The translations under genes and the position numbers were made by a program. From Bacillota bacterium (GTDB taxonomy: Bacteria > Bacillota > Clostridia > Lachnospirales > Bianqueaceae), in assembly GCA_017620135.1 (NCBI GenBank), contig JAFZQZ010000065.1, positions 1 through 45,912 on the forward strand: a DNA stretch of 45,912 nt, in the 5' to 3' direction. Positions 23,530-31,076 of the stretch are shown piece by piece (position 1 is the stretch's first letter; each line of letters begins with the position of its first letter). The notes below the pieces were generated by a model. The model was not told where the DNA came from and searched no databases. It was given only the letters and a program-made list of their open reading frames with translations.

Positions 23530-24375
23530 TTAAATAAACATGGTTCCGAGACCTTCATCCGTCAGAAGCTCTATCAGGATGGAGTGGGGGACACGACCGT
23601 CGATGATGAACACTTTCTTGACCCCGTGTTCGATCGCTTCGACGCAGGACTGGACTTTCGGGATCATTCCGCCGGAGATGACGCCTTTTTCTATGAAGCC
23701 GGGTATCTCTTCGATCCGTACGGTGGGAATGAGCGTGGACAGGTCATCTTTATCCTCCATCAGTCCGGCGATATCGGTCATCGCCAGCATGCTCTCGGCG
23801 CCGAGCCGTCCGGCGATCTGTGCCGCAGCGGTATCCGCGTTGATGTTGTAGCGGCCTCCTGATTTGTCACCGGCGATGGTGGAGACGATGGGAATATAGC
23901 CAAGATCGAGAAGGTCCAGGATCGGCTTCGTATTGATCGCGGTGATCTCGCCGACGTTTCCGAGCCTTTCGTCCAGGATCTTCGCTTCGATGATGCCGGC
24001 GTCCACACCGGAAATACCGATCGCTTTGCCGCCGATCGACTGGACCAGGCTGACCAGATCCTTTCCGACCTTGCCGGAGAGCACTATCTGGACGATGTCC
24101 ATGGTTTCGTCGTCGGTCACACGAAGTCCGTCGATGAATTCCGACTGCTTGCCGGTCTTTTTCAGCATGTCCGAGATCTCGGGGCCGCCGCCGTGTACGA
24201 CGACGACTTTTACGCCGATCATGGACAGAAGGACGATATCGCCCATGACCGCTTTTTTGAGTTCCGGGTTTTTCATCGCGTTGCCGCCGTATTTGACGAC
24301 TACGATCTTCCCGGCGTATTCCTGAATATAAGGGAGCGCTTCGGTCAGTACCTGCGCGCGTTTTGCGTTATCCAT
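23530..24375 (-). CDS. argB: Acetylglutamate kinase
   Basis: The protein has 281 residues. It begins with the amino acid kinase pattern: IVVKYGGNAMKN, VKVVVVHGGGPEISDMLK and FIDGLRVTDDETM. The NINADTAAAQIAGRLGAESM segment follows. It phosphorylates N-acetylglutamate with ATP, the step commonly inhibited by arginine. The N-terminal helix (AQVLTEALPYIQEYAGK) is the mark of the arginine-sensitive hexameric form, so feedback control by arginine is plausible. It lies between argJ and argD. Confidence 0.97.
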   Translation of the reverse strand: MDNAKRAQVLTEALPYIQEYAGKIVVVKYGGNAMKNPELKKAVMGDIVLLSMIGVKVVVVHGGGPEISDMLKKTGKQSEFIDGLRVTDDETMDIVQIVLSGKVGKDLVSLVQSIGGKAIGISGVDAGIIEAKILDERLGNVGEITAINTKPILDLLDLGYIPIVSTIAGDKSGGRYNINADTAAAQIAGRLGAESMLAMTDIAGLMEDKDDLSTLIPTVRIEEIPGFIEKGVISGGMIPKVQSCVEAIEHGVKKVFIIDGRVPHSILIELLTDEGLGTMFI

Positions 24376-24390
24376 TTTGTTTTCCTCCCG

Positions 24391-25617
24391 TTATGAGCGA
24401 TAATCGCCGTTGATCCGGACATATTCATAGGAAAGGTCGCAGCCCCAGGAAGTGGCCTGTGCCTCGCCCATTCTCATATCGCAGATGATTTTGATCTCTT
24501 TCTGTGAAAGGACTCTTGTGGCGGCCTCTTCGCTGTAATCCTGGCCGACGCCGTTCTCACAGAGGAGGATCTTCTCATCATTTGCCTCGATCCAGATCGC
24601 CAGATCATCCGGGTCGAACATCGCGCCGGAATAGCCCATGGCGCAGAGGATCCGTCCCCAGTTGGCGTCATGACCGAAGATAGCGGCCTTGGTCAGGCTG
24701 GAGGAAATGACCGATTTGGCGAGCAGTTTGGCATTTTCCTTCGTGTCCATGTGAATGACCTGGCATTCCACCAGCGCCGTCGCGCCTTCGCCGTCGCCGG
24801 CAAGTGCCTTGGCCTGATGTTCGTTGATCATCAGCAGAGCTTCTTTGAAAGCTTCATATTCCGCCGTACCGGGCAGGATCTCGGGACCTCCCGCGGCGCC
24901 GTTCGCCATGACCACGAAGGTATCGTTGGTGGAGGTGTCGCCGTCCACGGAGATCATGTTATAGGTGTCCACGACACTTTCTTTCACCAGTGGAGTGAGG
25001 GTCTCTTTGGAGATCACCGCGTCTGTGCAGACGAAGCTCAGCATGGTGCACATGTTGGGATGGATCATGCCGGACCCCTTGGAGATGGCCCCGAGGGTGA
25101 CCGTCGTCCCGCCGATCTGAAGCTGCACCGCGTACTCTTTGGGATGCGTGTCGGTGGTCATGATCGCTCTCGCGGCGTCCGCGCCGGCTTCCGGGGTGGC
25201 GGCCTTTTTCTGAACCAGCTTGGCGATCCCGGCCTTGATGCGGTCCATGGGAAGCAGCGGCCCGATGACGCCGGTCGATCCGACGAGCACGGCGTCGGTG
25301 GGAAGGCCGAGCAGTCCGGCCGCCTCCGCCGCGGTATCCATAGCGCATTTCATACCGCCCGCGCCGGTTCCGGCGTTCGCGATACCGGTATTGACGACGA
25401 CAGCCTGAATGAACGGGCTTTCTTCGATGAGCTTTTTATCCCATTTTACCGGCGCCGCCTTCACGATGTTGCTGGTGAAGGTGCCCGCGCCTACACATGG
25501 CAGAGTGGAATAGATCAGCGCCATATCCTTGCGGTTTTCGTACTTGATACCGGCCTCGATACCGGCTGCTTCAAAACCCTTCGGGGCGGTCACGCCGCCG
25601 GGAATCACTTTGATCAT
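24391..25617 (-). CDS. argJ: Glutamate N-acetyltransferase / ornithine acetyltransferase (ArgJ)
   Basis: The protein has 408 residues. I chose ATG 25617 (MIKVIPGGVTAPKGF) with GAGGTGA upstream; a GTG three codons earlier overlaps that site. ArgJ proteins cleave themselves into alpha and beta chains before a Thr nucleophile. Here the site is in GMIHPNMCTMLSFVCTDA, with Cys in place of the usual Ala before that Thr. Other motifs are AVVVNTGIANAGTG and SVDGDTSTNDT. It recycles the acetyl group from acetylornithine to glutamate, and in bifunctional forms also uses acetyl-CoA. Sequence alone cannot tell which form this is. Confidence 0.95.
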   Translation of the reverse strand: MIKVIPGGVTAPKGFEAAGIEAGIKYENRKDMALIYSTLPCVGAGTFTSNIVKAAPVKWDKKLIEESPFIQAVVVNTGIANAGTGAGGMKCAMDTAAEAAGLLGLPTDAVLVGSTGVIGPLLPMDRIKAGIAKLVQKKAATPEAGADAARAIMTTDTHPKEYAVQLQIGGTTVTLGAISKGSGMIHPNMCTMLSFVCTDAVISKETLTPLVKESVVDTYNMISVDGDTSTNDTFVVMANGAAGGPEILPGTAEYEAFKEALLMINEHQAKALAGDGEGATALVECQVIHMDTKENAKLLAKSVISSSLTKAAIFGHDANWGRILCAMGYSGAMFDPDDLAIWIEANDEKILLCENGVGQDYSEEAATRVLSQKEIKIICDMRMGEAQATSWGCDLSYEYVRINGDYRS

Positions 25618-25632
25618 GAAAATCACCTCGTC

Positions 25633-26088
25633 TTATTGATTGAAACGAATAATATTGGCTTCGTTAAGGATAAAGTTATAATAGTTGAAATCCGGCCGTT
25701 TCTTCCATCCGATCTCTTTCCAGAAGGCGTTGCCGACATCGTTGGTGGTAAAGGCGATCAGCGAGACGTTGCTGATCTCTTCGGCCTGGAGGGTGCGCAT
25801 GCACTGGGTGACCATCGCCTTGCCGATCCCTCTTCGCCGGTAACCCTCCCGCACGCATACGTGATAGAGGCATCCGCGGCGTCCGTCGTGGCCGCAGAGG
25901 ATCGCGCCGACGACCTTTCCATCGCAGCGGGCGACGACCGAGGTCGTCGGGTTGCGTTTTAAGAAGCGTTCAACTCCTTCGCGGGAATCGTCGATGCTGC
26001 GGATGGCAAAGCCTTTGATGCTCATCCAGAGATCCTTGACTTCATCGTAGTCCTGGATGGTCATGGTGTGGATGGTGAATGGTTCCAT
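25633..26088 (-). CDS. GNAT family N-acetyltransferase in the arginine operon
   Basis: The protein has 151 residues and a complete GNAT fold: VVGAILCGHDGRRGCLYHVCV (beta 4), the acetyl-CoA pyrophosphate loop REGYRRRGIGKAMV, and NDVGNAFWKEIGWKKRPDF at the end. It starts at ATG 26088, just inside the operon between argC and argJ, 16 bases ahead of argJ. Its place suggests a role in arginine synthesis, for instance as a short N-acetylglutamate synthase that primes the cycle. This is inference; ribosomal-protein or small-molecule acetylation are alternatives. Confidence 0.85.
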   Translation of the reverse strand: MEPFTIHTMTIQDYDEVKDLWMSIKGFAIRSIDDSREGVERFLKRNPTTSVVARCDGKVVGAILCGHDGRRGCLYHVCVREGYRRRGIGKAMVTQCMRTLQAEEISNVSLIAFTTNDVGNAFWKEIGWKKRPDFNYYNFILNEANIIRFNQ

Positions 26089-26125
26089 ATCTGTTCCTTT
26101 GGGTATATATTTTCTGTGGATCGTT

Positions 26126-27043
26126 TTATAGGACGAGGCCGGTCTCGGGCGGAAGGCCGAGCGCCAGATTCATGCACTCTATGGCGGCGCCGGAAGCGCC
26201 TTTGCCGAGGTTGTCGAAGAGTGCGGAAAGCAGCACCCGTTCGCTGTTTCCGAAAACCCGGATCTGCATGGTATCTTTACCGGACAGCGCGTTTGCCGCG
26301 AGGAAACCGTCGGCAGGGGAATCTTCCTTATAATATACGATCGGGCCCTGATAAAGATCCCGGTAGATCTTTTTGATCGCGTCTGACTGATCGGTGAGGA
26401 GCGGGATGGTCACTTCCATGCCGCTGTAGAAATCCGCGACGATGGGAGAAAAGGCCGGGGCTGTCTGAAGGTCCGTGACCGCGACCATTTCCGGCAGATG
26501 TTTATGCGTCTGCGAAAGGCCGTACTGTCTGGGTGAATCGTAGGAGAGAGGTCTTTCGGGATCTTCGTACTGCGCGATCATCTTCTTTCCGCCGCCGGAA
26601 TAGCCGGTGAGGGAAGTGGCCGCGAGAAATGTGTCTTTCGCGACGATCCCGGCAGCGACGAGCGGATAGATCAGGGCGATGAATCCGGAAGCGTGGCAAC
26701 CGGGGACGGCGATCCTTTTGGACCCTGCCACCGCTTTTTTGTGCGCATCGGACAGTTCCGGAAAACCGTAGGTCCAGCCGGGATCTGTCCGGTGAGCGGT
26801 CGATGTATCGAGAACGATCACGTTCGGATTTTTGATCAGGTTGGCGGCTTCGATGGCCGCGGCGTCCGGCAGGCAGAGGAACGCGATATCGCAGTCGTTC
26901 AGGATCTTTTCTCTGGCGGAAAGGTCTTTTCTTTTCTCCTCCGGAAGGGTGAGAAGGGTAAGATCCGGACGGCTCCCAAGCCTTTCCCGGATACGAAGGC
27001 CGGTGGTCCCGGCGCTGCCGTCGATGAATACGTTAACTGCCAT
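26126..27043 (-). CDS. argC: N-acetyl-gamma-glutamyl-phosphate reductase, type 2 (short form)
   Basis: The protein has 305 residues. ATG 27043 follows AGGAGGACCTC. The start MAVNVFIDGSAGTTGLRIRERL is the NADP-binding loop of the short type 2 form (about 310 residues, against about 345 for type 1). The catalytic Cys is 116 in AVPGCHASG, and the conserved His region is QTHKHLPEM. It reduces acetylglutamyl phosphate to the semialdehyde. It is the first gene of the operon argC-GNAT-argJ-argB-argD-carB, directly behind the regulated promoter. Confidence 0.95.
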   Translation of the reverse strand: MAVNVFIDGSAGTTGLRIRERLGSRPDLTLLTLPEEKRKDLSAREKILNDCDIAFLCLPDAAAIEAANLIKNPNVIVLDTSTAHRTDPGWTYGFPELSDAHKKAVAGSKRIAVPGCHASGFIALIYPLVAAGIVAKDTFLAATSLTGYSGGGKKMIAQYEDPERPLSYDSPRQYGLSQTHKHLPEMVAVTDLQTAPAFSPIVADFYSGMEVTIPLLTDQSDAIKKIYRDLYQGPIVYYKEDSPADGFLAANALSGKDTMQIRVFGNSERVLLSALFDNLGKGASGAAIECMNLALGLPPETGLVL

Positions 27044-27105
27044 GAGGTCCTCCTTCTGTCGGAATTTGGTCAGGGACGAAGTTCGCCCTATGAGAGTTGA
27101 CATCC

Positions 27106-27144
27106 ATTATGCAATAATTTTCGCGAATAGTCAATAAATATTCA
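27106..27144 (-). promoter_or_regulatory. Arginine operon promoter overlapped by an ARG box
   Basis: On the minus strand: -35 TTGACT (27134-27129), 17-base spacer, -10 CATAAT (27111-27106), about 63 bases before argC. TGAATATTTATTGA (27144-27131) fits the ArgR/AhrC operator core TGAATWWWWATTCA with one mismatch and overlaps the -35 box, so arginine-bound ArgR would block RNA polymerase. Confidence 0.75.
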
Positions 27145-27231
27145 TGCGTTTTGTGAATTTCGTGAAAATCAGACAAGAGAAAAGTCCTATATTATCTGGC
27201 TTTGTGCAGTTTTCGTTTTTGCGGGAGCGGA

Positions 27232-27245
27232 TGAATAAATATACA
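27232..27245 (+). promoter_or_regulatory. Second ARG box-like sequence
   Basis: TGAATAAATATACA matches the ArgR/AhrC half-site pattern with one mismatch. It lies about 100 bases from the first ARG box and 111 bases upstream of the NYN gene. Two operators at this distance allow DNA looping by hexameric ArgR, and might also put the divergent operon under arginine control. Confidence 0.45.
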
Positions 27246-27355
27246 GAAAAAGTGATAATCATTCTTTCCTCTTTCTTTTTTCCGGGATTTGTGGTATCCT
27301 TAACAGTTGAACTATGGATCATCATTGGTTTGATCATTTTAAGGAGTAAGTATAT

Positions 27356-28177
27356 ATGGCACCATTTGACACAAAAAGAAACGTGTATCTGATCGATTTT
27401 GAGAATACACGTGAATATGGGATCAAGTCCATCCAGACCACGGACCGGGATCTTTTGATCATCGTGTATACCGCGAACGCGGCCAAGCTGGATCTTGATT
27501 CACTTTCCGAACTGCAGGCGACCCTGCAGGTCATCCGCTCACAGACCGGCAAGCAGGCACTGGATCTGCTGCTGGTCTCGTACCTTGGATTCGCGATCGC
27601 GGATCTTGGTAAGAGCGCGAACTACATCATCATCAGCAACGACGGCGACTATGACGGCGTCGTGAATTTCTGGAAGACCCGCGGCTATCAGGTGGAGAGA
27701 CAGACCGTCGACACCGAACAGGCCAAGAAAGCGGCCAAACAGAATGCTGAGAAAACAGAAAAGACATCTTCCCGCAGAGGCAGGAAATCCAAGGCAGCGG
27801 CGGAACCAAAAGAAACTTCCGCACCTGTGGCGCAGAATACACAGGCACCGGCCGTGTCTGCTTCAGGGCAGAACGCTTCCGCGCCTTCCGCAGCGGTAAC
27901 AGCCGCTCCAGTCCAGCCCGCCCAGCCGCAGCAGCCGCAGCCTCAACCCGCTCAACAGACGGAAAAGGCCAAGGCTCCGGCGGAACTCATGAACCATCTT
28001 TCCGCGATCTTCGAGCGCGAGAAAGTCGATCCCGGCATCCGCAGCTTTATCCGGCAGAAGGTGAGCGATCTGTATCCGCAGCCGCAGAGGAAATCCGTGA
28101 TCTACCGTGCGATCATCGGCAAATACGGCCAGAAGAACGGTCTGAAATATTACAACCTGATCAAGAAAGAGCTTTAA
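27356..28177 (+). CDS. NYN domain (PIN-like) putative RNase with low-complexity linker
   Basis: The protein has 273 residues. ATG 27356 follows TAAGGAGT. The NYN/PIN core occupies residues 1-120, with acidic residues in LIDFEN (Asp 14), ALDLLLVSYLG (Asp 70) and SNDGDYD (Asp 96, 98, 100), the usual metal site. Residues about 125-205 are a Lys-rich, then Ala/Pro/Gln-rich disordered linker. The C-terminal 65 residues are a helical domain (LMNHLSAIFEREK, KSVIYRAIIGKYGQKNG) resembling a small RNA- or protein-binding module. It is 16 bases upstream of proS, so likely cotranscribed. A role in tRNA or mRNA processing is plausible but unproven. Confidence 0.85.
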   Translation: MAPFDTKRNVYLIDFENTREYGIKSIQTTDRDLLIIVYTANAAKLDLDSLSELQATLQVIRSQTGKQALDLLLVSYLGFAIADLGKSANYIIISNDGDYDGVVNFWKTRGYQVERQTVDTEQAKKAAKQNAEKTEKTSSRRGRKSKAAAEPKETSAPVAQNTQAPAVSASGQNASAPSAAVTAAPVQPAQPQQPQPQPAQQTEKAKAPAELMNHLSAIFEREKVDPGIRSFIRQKVSDLYPQPQRKSVIYRAIIGKYGQKNGLKYYNLIKKEL

Positions 28178-28193
28178 TCCCGGAGGTAAGGAA

Positions 28194-29939
28194 ATGAAAG
28201 TGAAGAATCTGGTCGGCGAGCGCTTTAAGGAGCGTCCCTCCGACTGTGTGGTCGACAGCCATGCGCTGATGGTGCGCGGCGGCTATATCAAGCAGGTAGC
28301 GAACGGTATCTTCAGCCTGTTCCCGCCGGCCAGACGCGTGACGCAGAAGATCGAAGCCATCATCCGCGAGGAGATGGACCGGATCGACGGGCAGGAAGTC
28401 CTGTTCCCGGTCGTGCTGCCCGGCAGTCTGTGGATGGAGAGCGGCCGCTATCAGTCCGTGGACAACACACTGGCCCGTTTCGACGACCGCAACGGTACCC
28501 CCATGGTACTTGGTATGACGCACGAGGAAGCCGCGGTGCAGCTGGTCCGTGAATACGGCAGCACCTACAACCGCTATCCTTTTATGATCTATCAGATCCA
28601 GACCAAGTTCCGTGACGAGGCAAGACCGCGTGCGGGACTGATCCGCGTGCGTGAGTTCACCATGAAGGACGGCTATTCCTTCCATACCTCCCAGGAAGAT
28701 CTGGAGAAATACTATGCCCGCTGCTACCGGGCTTACGAGCGCATCTACGCGCGCGCCGGCGCGCCGGAAGTCATCGCGGTCAAGTCCGATTCCGGTATGA
28801 TGGGCGGTTCCGTCAGCCATGAATACATGCTGCTGACCGATATCGGCGAGGACAGTATCGTCATCTGTCCGGACTGCGGATACCGCGCGAACATGGAAGC
28901 CGCCGAAAACATCATGGCGCCTGCCGATCAGCCGGACGAGGCAGCTGCGCTGGAGAAGGTCTCCACGCCCGGCAAGGCGACCATTGAAGAAGTGGTGGAA
29001 TATCTGCACGGCGACAGCCAGCATTCCGTAAAGGCCGTCGTCTATCAGACGAACGCGGAAGATAAATTCGTCGTAGCCTTCCTGCGCGGCGATCTGGAAG
29101 TCAACGAGACCAAACTGACCAACTGTCTGGGTGAGAACATCCACCCGGCATTCGTTACCGAAGACAGTCCTGTCGTGGCCGGATTCATCGGTCCCGTGGG
29201 GATCTCTTCCGAAGTGAAGGTGGTTTTCGACCGTTCACTTGAAAACGCCGTCGATATGATCTGCGGCGCGAACGACAAGGATTATCACTATACCGGCCTG
29301 TCGATGAACAGAGATGTGCCCGGCGCACAGTTCGTGGATATCGCGAAGGCGTTCGCCGGCGGCATCTGCCCGGTCTGCGGACAGCCGCATCTGACCGTTT
29401 CCCGCGGCATCGAGGTGGGCAACATTTTCCAGCTCGGGATCAAATATTCCAAGTCCATGAACATGACCTATACCGACGCGGACGGCAACAGCCAGTATCC
29501 CATCATGGGATGCTACGGCATCGGCGTGGGACGTCTGGCCGCTTCCATCGCGGAAGCCAGCCATGACAAGTTCGGACCGATCTGGCCGATCAGCATCGCT
29601 CCCTGGAGCGCGGAGGTATGCTGCCTGAGAGCCGACGATCCCGAGACGAAGCGGATCTCCGAGGAGCTGTACGAAGCCCTGGAGAAGGCCGGGGTGGATA
29701 CCCTGTATGACGACCGTGACATCCGTCCGGGCGCCATGTTCTCCGACGCGGATCTTCTTGGCGCGCCGGTCCGCGTGATCGTGAGCCCCAAGAACCTGGC
29801 GAACGGCGAGATCGAGATCTCGACCCGCGACAAGTCCATTCAGGTAAAAGTTCCGGTAGCGGAAGCGCTTAGCAAAGTCAAAGAGATCATCAGGACCCTT
29901 CAGGATCAGATCGATCAGAAGGTTCCGGAGAGTCTATAA
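28194..29939 (+). CDS. proS: Prolyl-tRNA synthetase, bacterial type with editing domain
   Basis: The protein has 581 residues, the length of bacterial-type ProRS with an insertion editing domain. Class II motifs are visible: motif 1 GIFSLFPPARRVTQKIEAIIREEM, motif 2 QTKFRDEARPRAGLIRVREFTMKD, and motif 3 PIMGCYGIGVGRLAASIAE. The editing domain lies between motifs 2 and 3 (about residues 225-405, including GDLEVNETKLTN and GFIGPVG). The anticodon-binding domain is at the end (about 470-581, DDRDIRPGAMFSDADLLGAPVRVIV). ATG 28194 follows CCGGAGGT. It charges tRNA-Pro and clears mischarged Ala-tRNA-Pro. Confidence 0.97.
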   Translation: MKVKNLVGERFKERPSDCVVDSHALMVRGGYIKQVANGIFSLFPPARRVTQKIEAIIREEMDRIDGQEVLFPVVLPGSLWMESGRYQSVDNTLARFDDRNGTPMVLGMTHEEAAVQLVREYGSTYNRYPFMIYQIQTKFRDEARPRAGLIRVREFTMKDGYSFHTSQEDLEKYYARCYRAYERIYARAGAPEVIAVKSDSGMMGGSVSHEYMLLTDIGEDSIVICPDCGYRANMEAAENIMAPADQPDEAAALEKVSTPGKATIEEVVEYLHGDSQHSVKAVVYQTNAEDKFVVAFLRGDLEVNETKLTNCLGENIHPAFVTEDSPVVAGFIGPVGISSEVKVVFDRSLENAVDMICGANDKDYHYTGLSMNRDVPGAQFVDIAKAFAGGICPVCGQPHLTVSRGIEVGNIFQLGIKYSKSMNMTYTDADGNSQYPIMGCYGIGVGRLAASIAEASHDKFGPIWPISIAPWSAEVCCLRADDPETKRISEELYEALEKAGVDTLYDDRDIRPGAMFSDADLLGAPVRVIVSPKNLANGEIEISTRDKSIQVKVPVAEALSKVKEIIRTLQDQIDQKVPESL

Positions 29940-29981
29940 ACAGCCGGACGTCCGGTTGATCAAAACATGTGAGGTGAAAAA

Positions 29982-30233
29982 ATGGTAGATCCGAGATATG
30001 ATACCCAGCTGCTCATCGAAGGCGAAGACCTCGATGAGGATGAGATCCATGATTATTTCCTGGAGCATTTCGAAGGCGACTGTCTGCTGGCAGTCGGCGA
30101 CGAGGATCTGATCAAGATCCATTTCCACACGAATAAGCCCTGGGAAGTGCTGGAATACTGCTCAACGCTCGGCGAGATCTATGATATCGTCGTCGAGGAT
30201 ATGGACCGTCAGGCACGCGGCCTGCACGGCTGA
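29982..30233 (+). CDS. Free-standing FakA C-terminal-like domain
   Basis: The protein has only 83 residues. YDTQLLIEGEDLDED, DCLLAVGDEDLIKIHFHTNKPWEVLEY and GEIYDIVVEDM match the C-terminal segment of the DAK-related fatty acid kinase FakA/YloV, which ends in the same 'GDxDLxKxHxHTxxPxxxL' pattern (family knowledge). The kinase (DhaL-like) domain is absent. ATG 29982 follows GAGGTGA. It may work as a regulatory or substrate-handling subunit with a separately encoded kinase. It sits between proS and a deaminase gene. Confidence 0.8.
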   Translation: MVDPRYDTQLLIEGEDLDEDEIHDYFLEHFEGDCLLAVGDEDLIKIHFHTNKPWEVLEYCSTLGEIYDIVVEDMDRQARGLHG

Positions 30234-30251
30234 TCCGCTGAGGACAGCAGG

Positions 30252-31076
30252 ATGATCGCGGAAGGAAAGGCCGGACGGCTGAACGTCCGGATATATGAGG
30301 ACCGGGCCGCGCTCGGCAAAGCGGCGGCATCCGATGCGGCAGCGGCCGTGAAGCGGGTGATCGACGAAAAGGGCTACTGCTCGGTGATCTTCGCCGCGGC
30401 ACCGTCACAGAACGAATTTCTGGCGGCACTGTGCGAGGAAGATTCCCGCCGGGGCGGAAGGATCGATTTTTCGAAGGTACACGCGTATCATATGGACGAA
30501 TATGTCGGTCTTCCGGAAGACGCACCGCAGGGATTCGGCAACTTTCTTCGAAGAGGGATCTTCGAGAAAGTACCTTTCGGAAAAGTAGAATATCTTCGGG
30601 CCAGCCGGGAATACGCACCGGACGAGGCGGCAGTGGCTGCCGAGATCGAACGGTACAGCCGACTTCTGGAGGAAGATCCGGCGGATCTGGTTTTCCTGGG
30701 GATCGGTGAGAACGGCCATATCGCGTTCAATGATCCGCATGTCGCCAGATTTGACGATCCGGCCATGGTAAAGCTGGTCTCGCTGGATGAGCGCTGCCGG
30801 ATGCAGCAGGTGCATGACGGCTGCTTTGCCTGCATCGAGGAAGTGCCGACCCACGCTCTGACACTTACGGTCCCCGCTCTTGCCGGAGCGGGAGAGCTTT
30901 TCTGCATGGTACCGGCGGCGACGAAGGAAGAGGCGGTGGGACTGACGGTACTCGGAGAGATCCGTGAAAAAGTACCGGCGACGATCATGCGGATCCACCC
31001 GCATGCCACGCTGTATGTCGATCGGGACAGCGGTAAAAAACTACTGGAGGCTCACTTTGGCAAACAGACGGAATGA
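30252..31076 (+). CDS. Glucosamine-6-phosphate deaminase-like protein
   Basis: The protein has 274 residues. It shows the NagB fold: FAAAPSQNEFLAAL (phosphate loop), HAYHMDEYVGLP (Asp 82), LGIGENGHIAFNDP (Asn 154, His 156, Asp 161) and THALTLTVPAL. Classical NagB has Glu at the position of Asp 161 (FNEP), so this is a variant subfamily. It would convert glucosamine-6-phosphate to fructose-6-phosphate and ammonia, or act on a related amino or keto sugar phosphate. ATG 30252 follows ACAGCAGG, a modest site. The end overlaps the start of the methyltransferase gene by 20 bases. Confidence 0.8.
   Translation: MIAEGKAGRLNVRIYEDRAALGKAAASDAAAAVKRVIDEKGYCSVIFAAAPSQNEFLAALCEEDSRRGGRIDFSKVHAYHMDEYVGLPEDAPQGFGNFLRRGIFEKVPFGKVEYLRASREYAPDEAAVAAEIERYSRLLEEDPADLVFLGIGENGHIAFNDPHVARFDDPAMVKLVSLDERCRMQQVHDGCFACIEEVPTHALTLTVPALAGAGELFCMVPAATKEEAVGLTVLGEIREKVPATIMRIHPHATLYVDRDSGKKLLEAHFGKQTE

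Noticed and set aside
27043-27356. A riboswitch or T-box leader for the arginine or proS operons.
   Set aside because: No T-box sequence, no terminator-antiterminator pair; ARG boxes explain the control region better.
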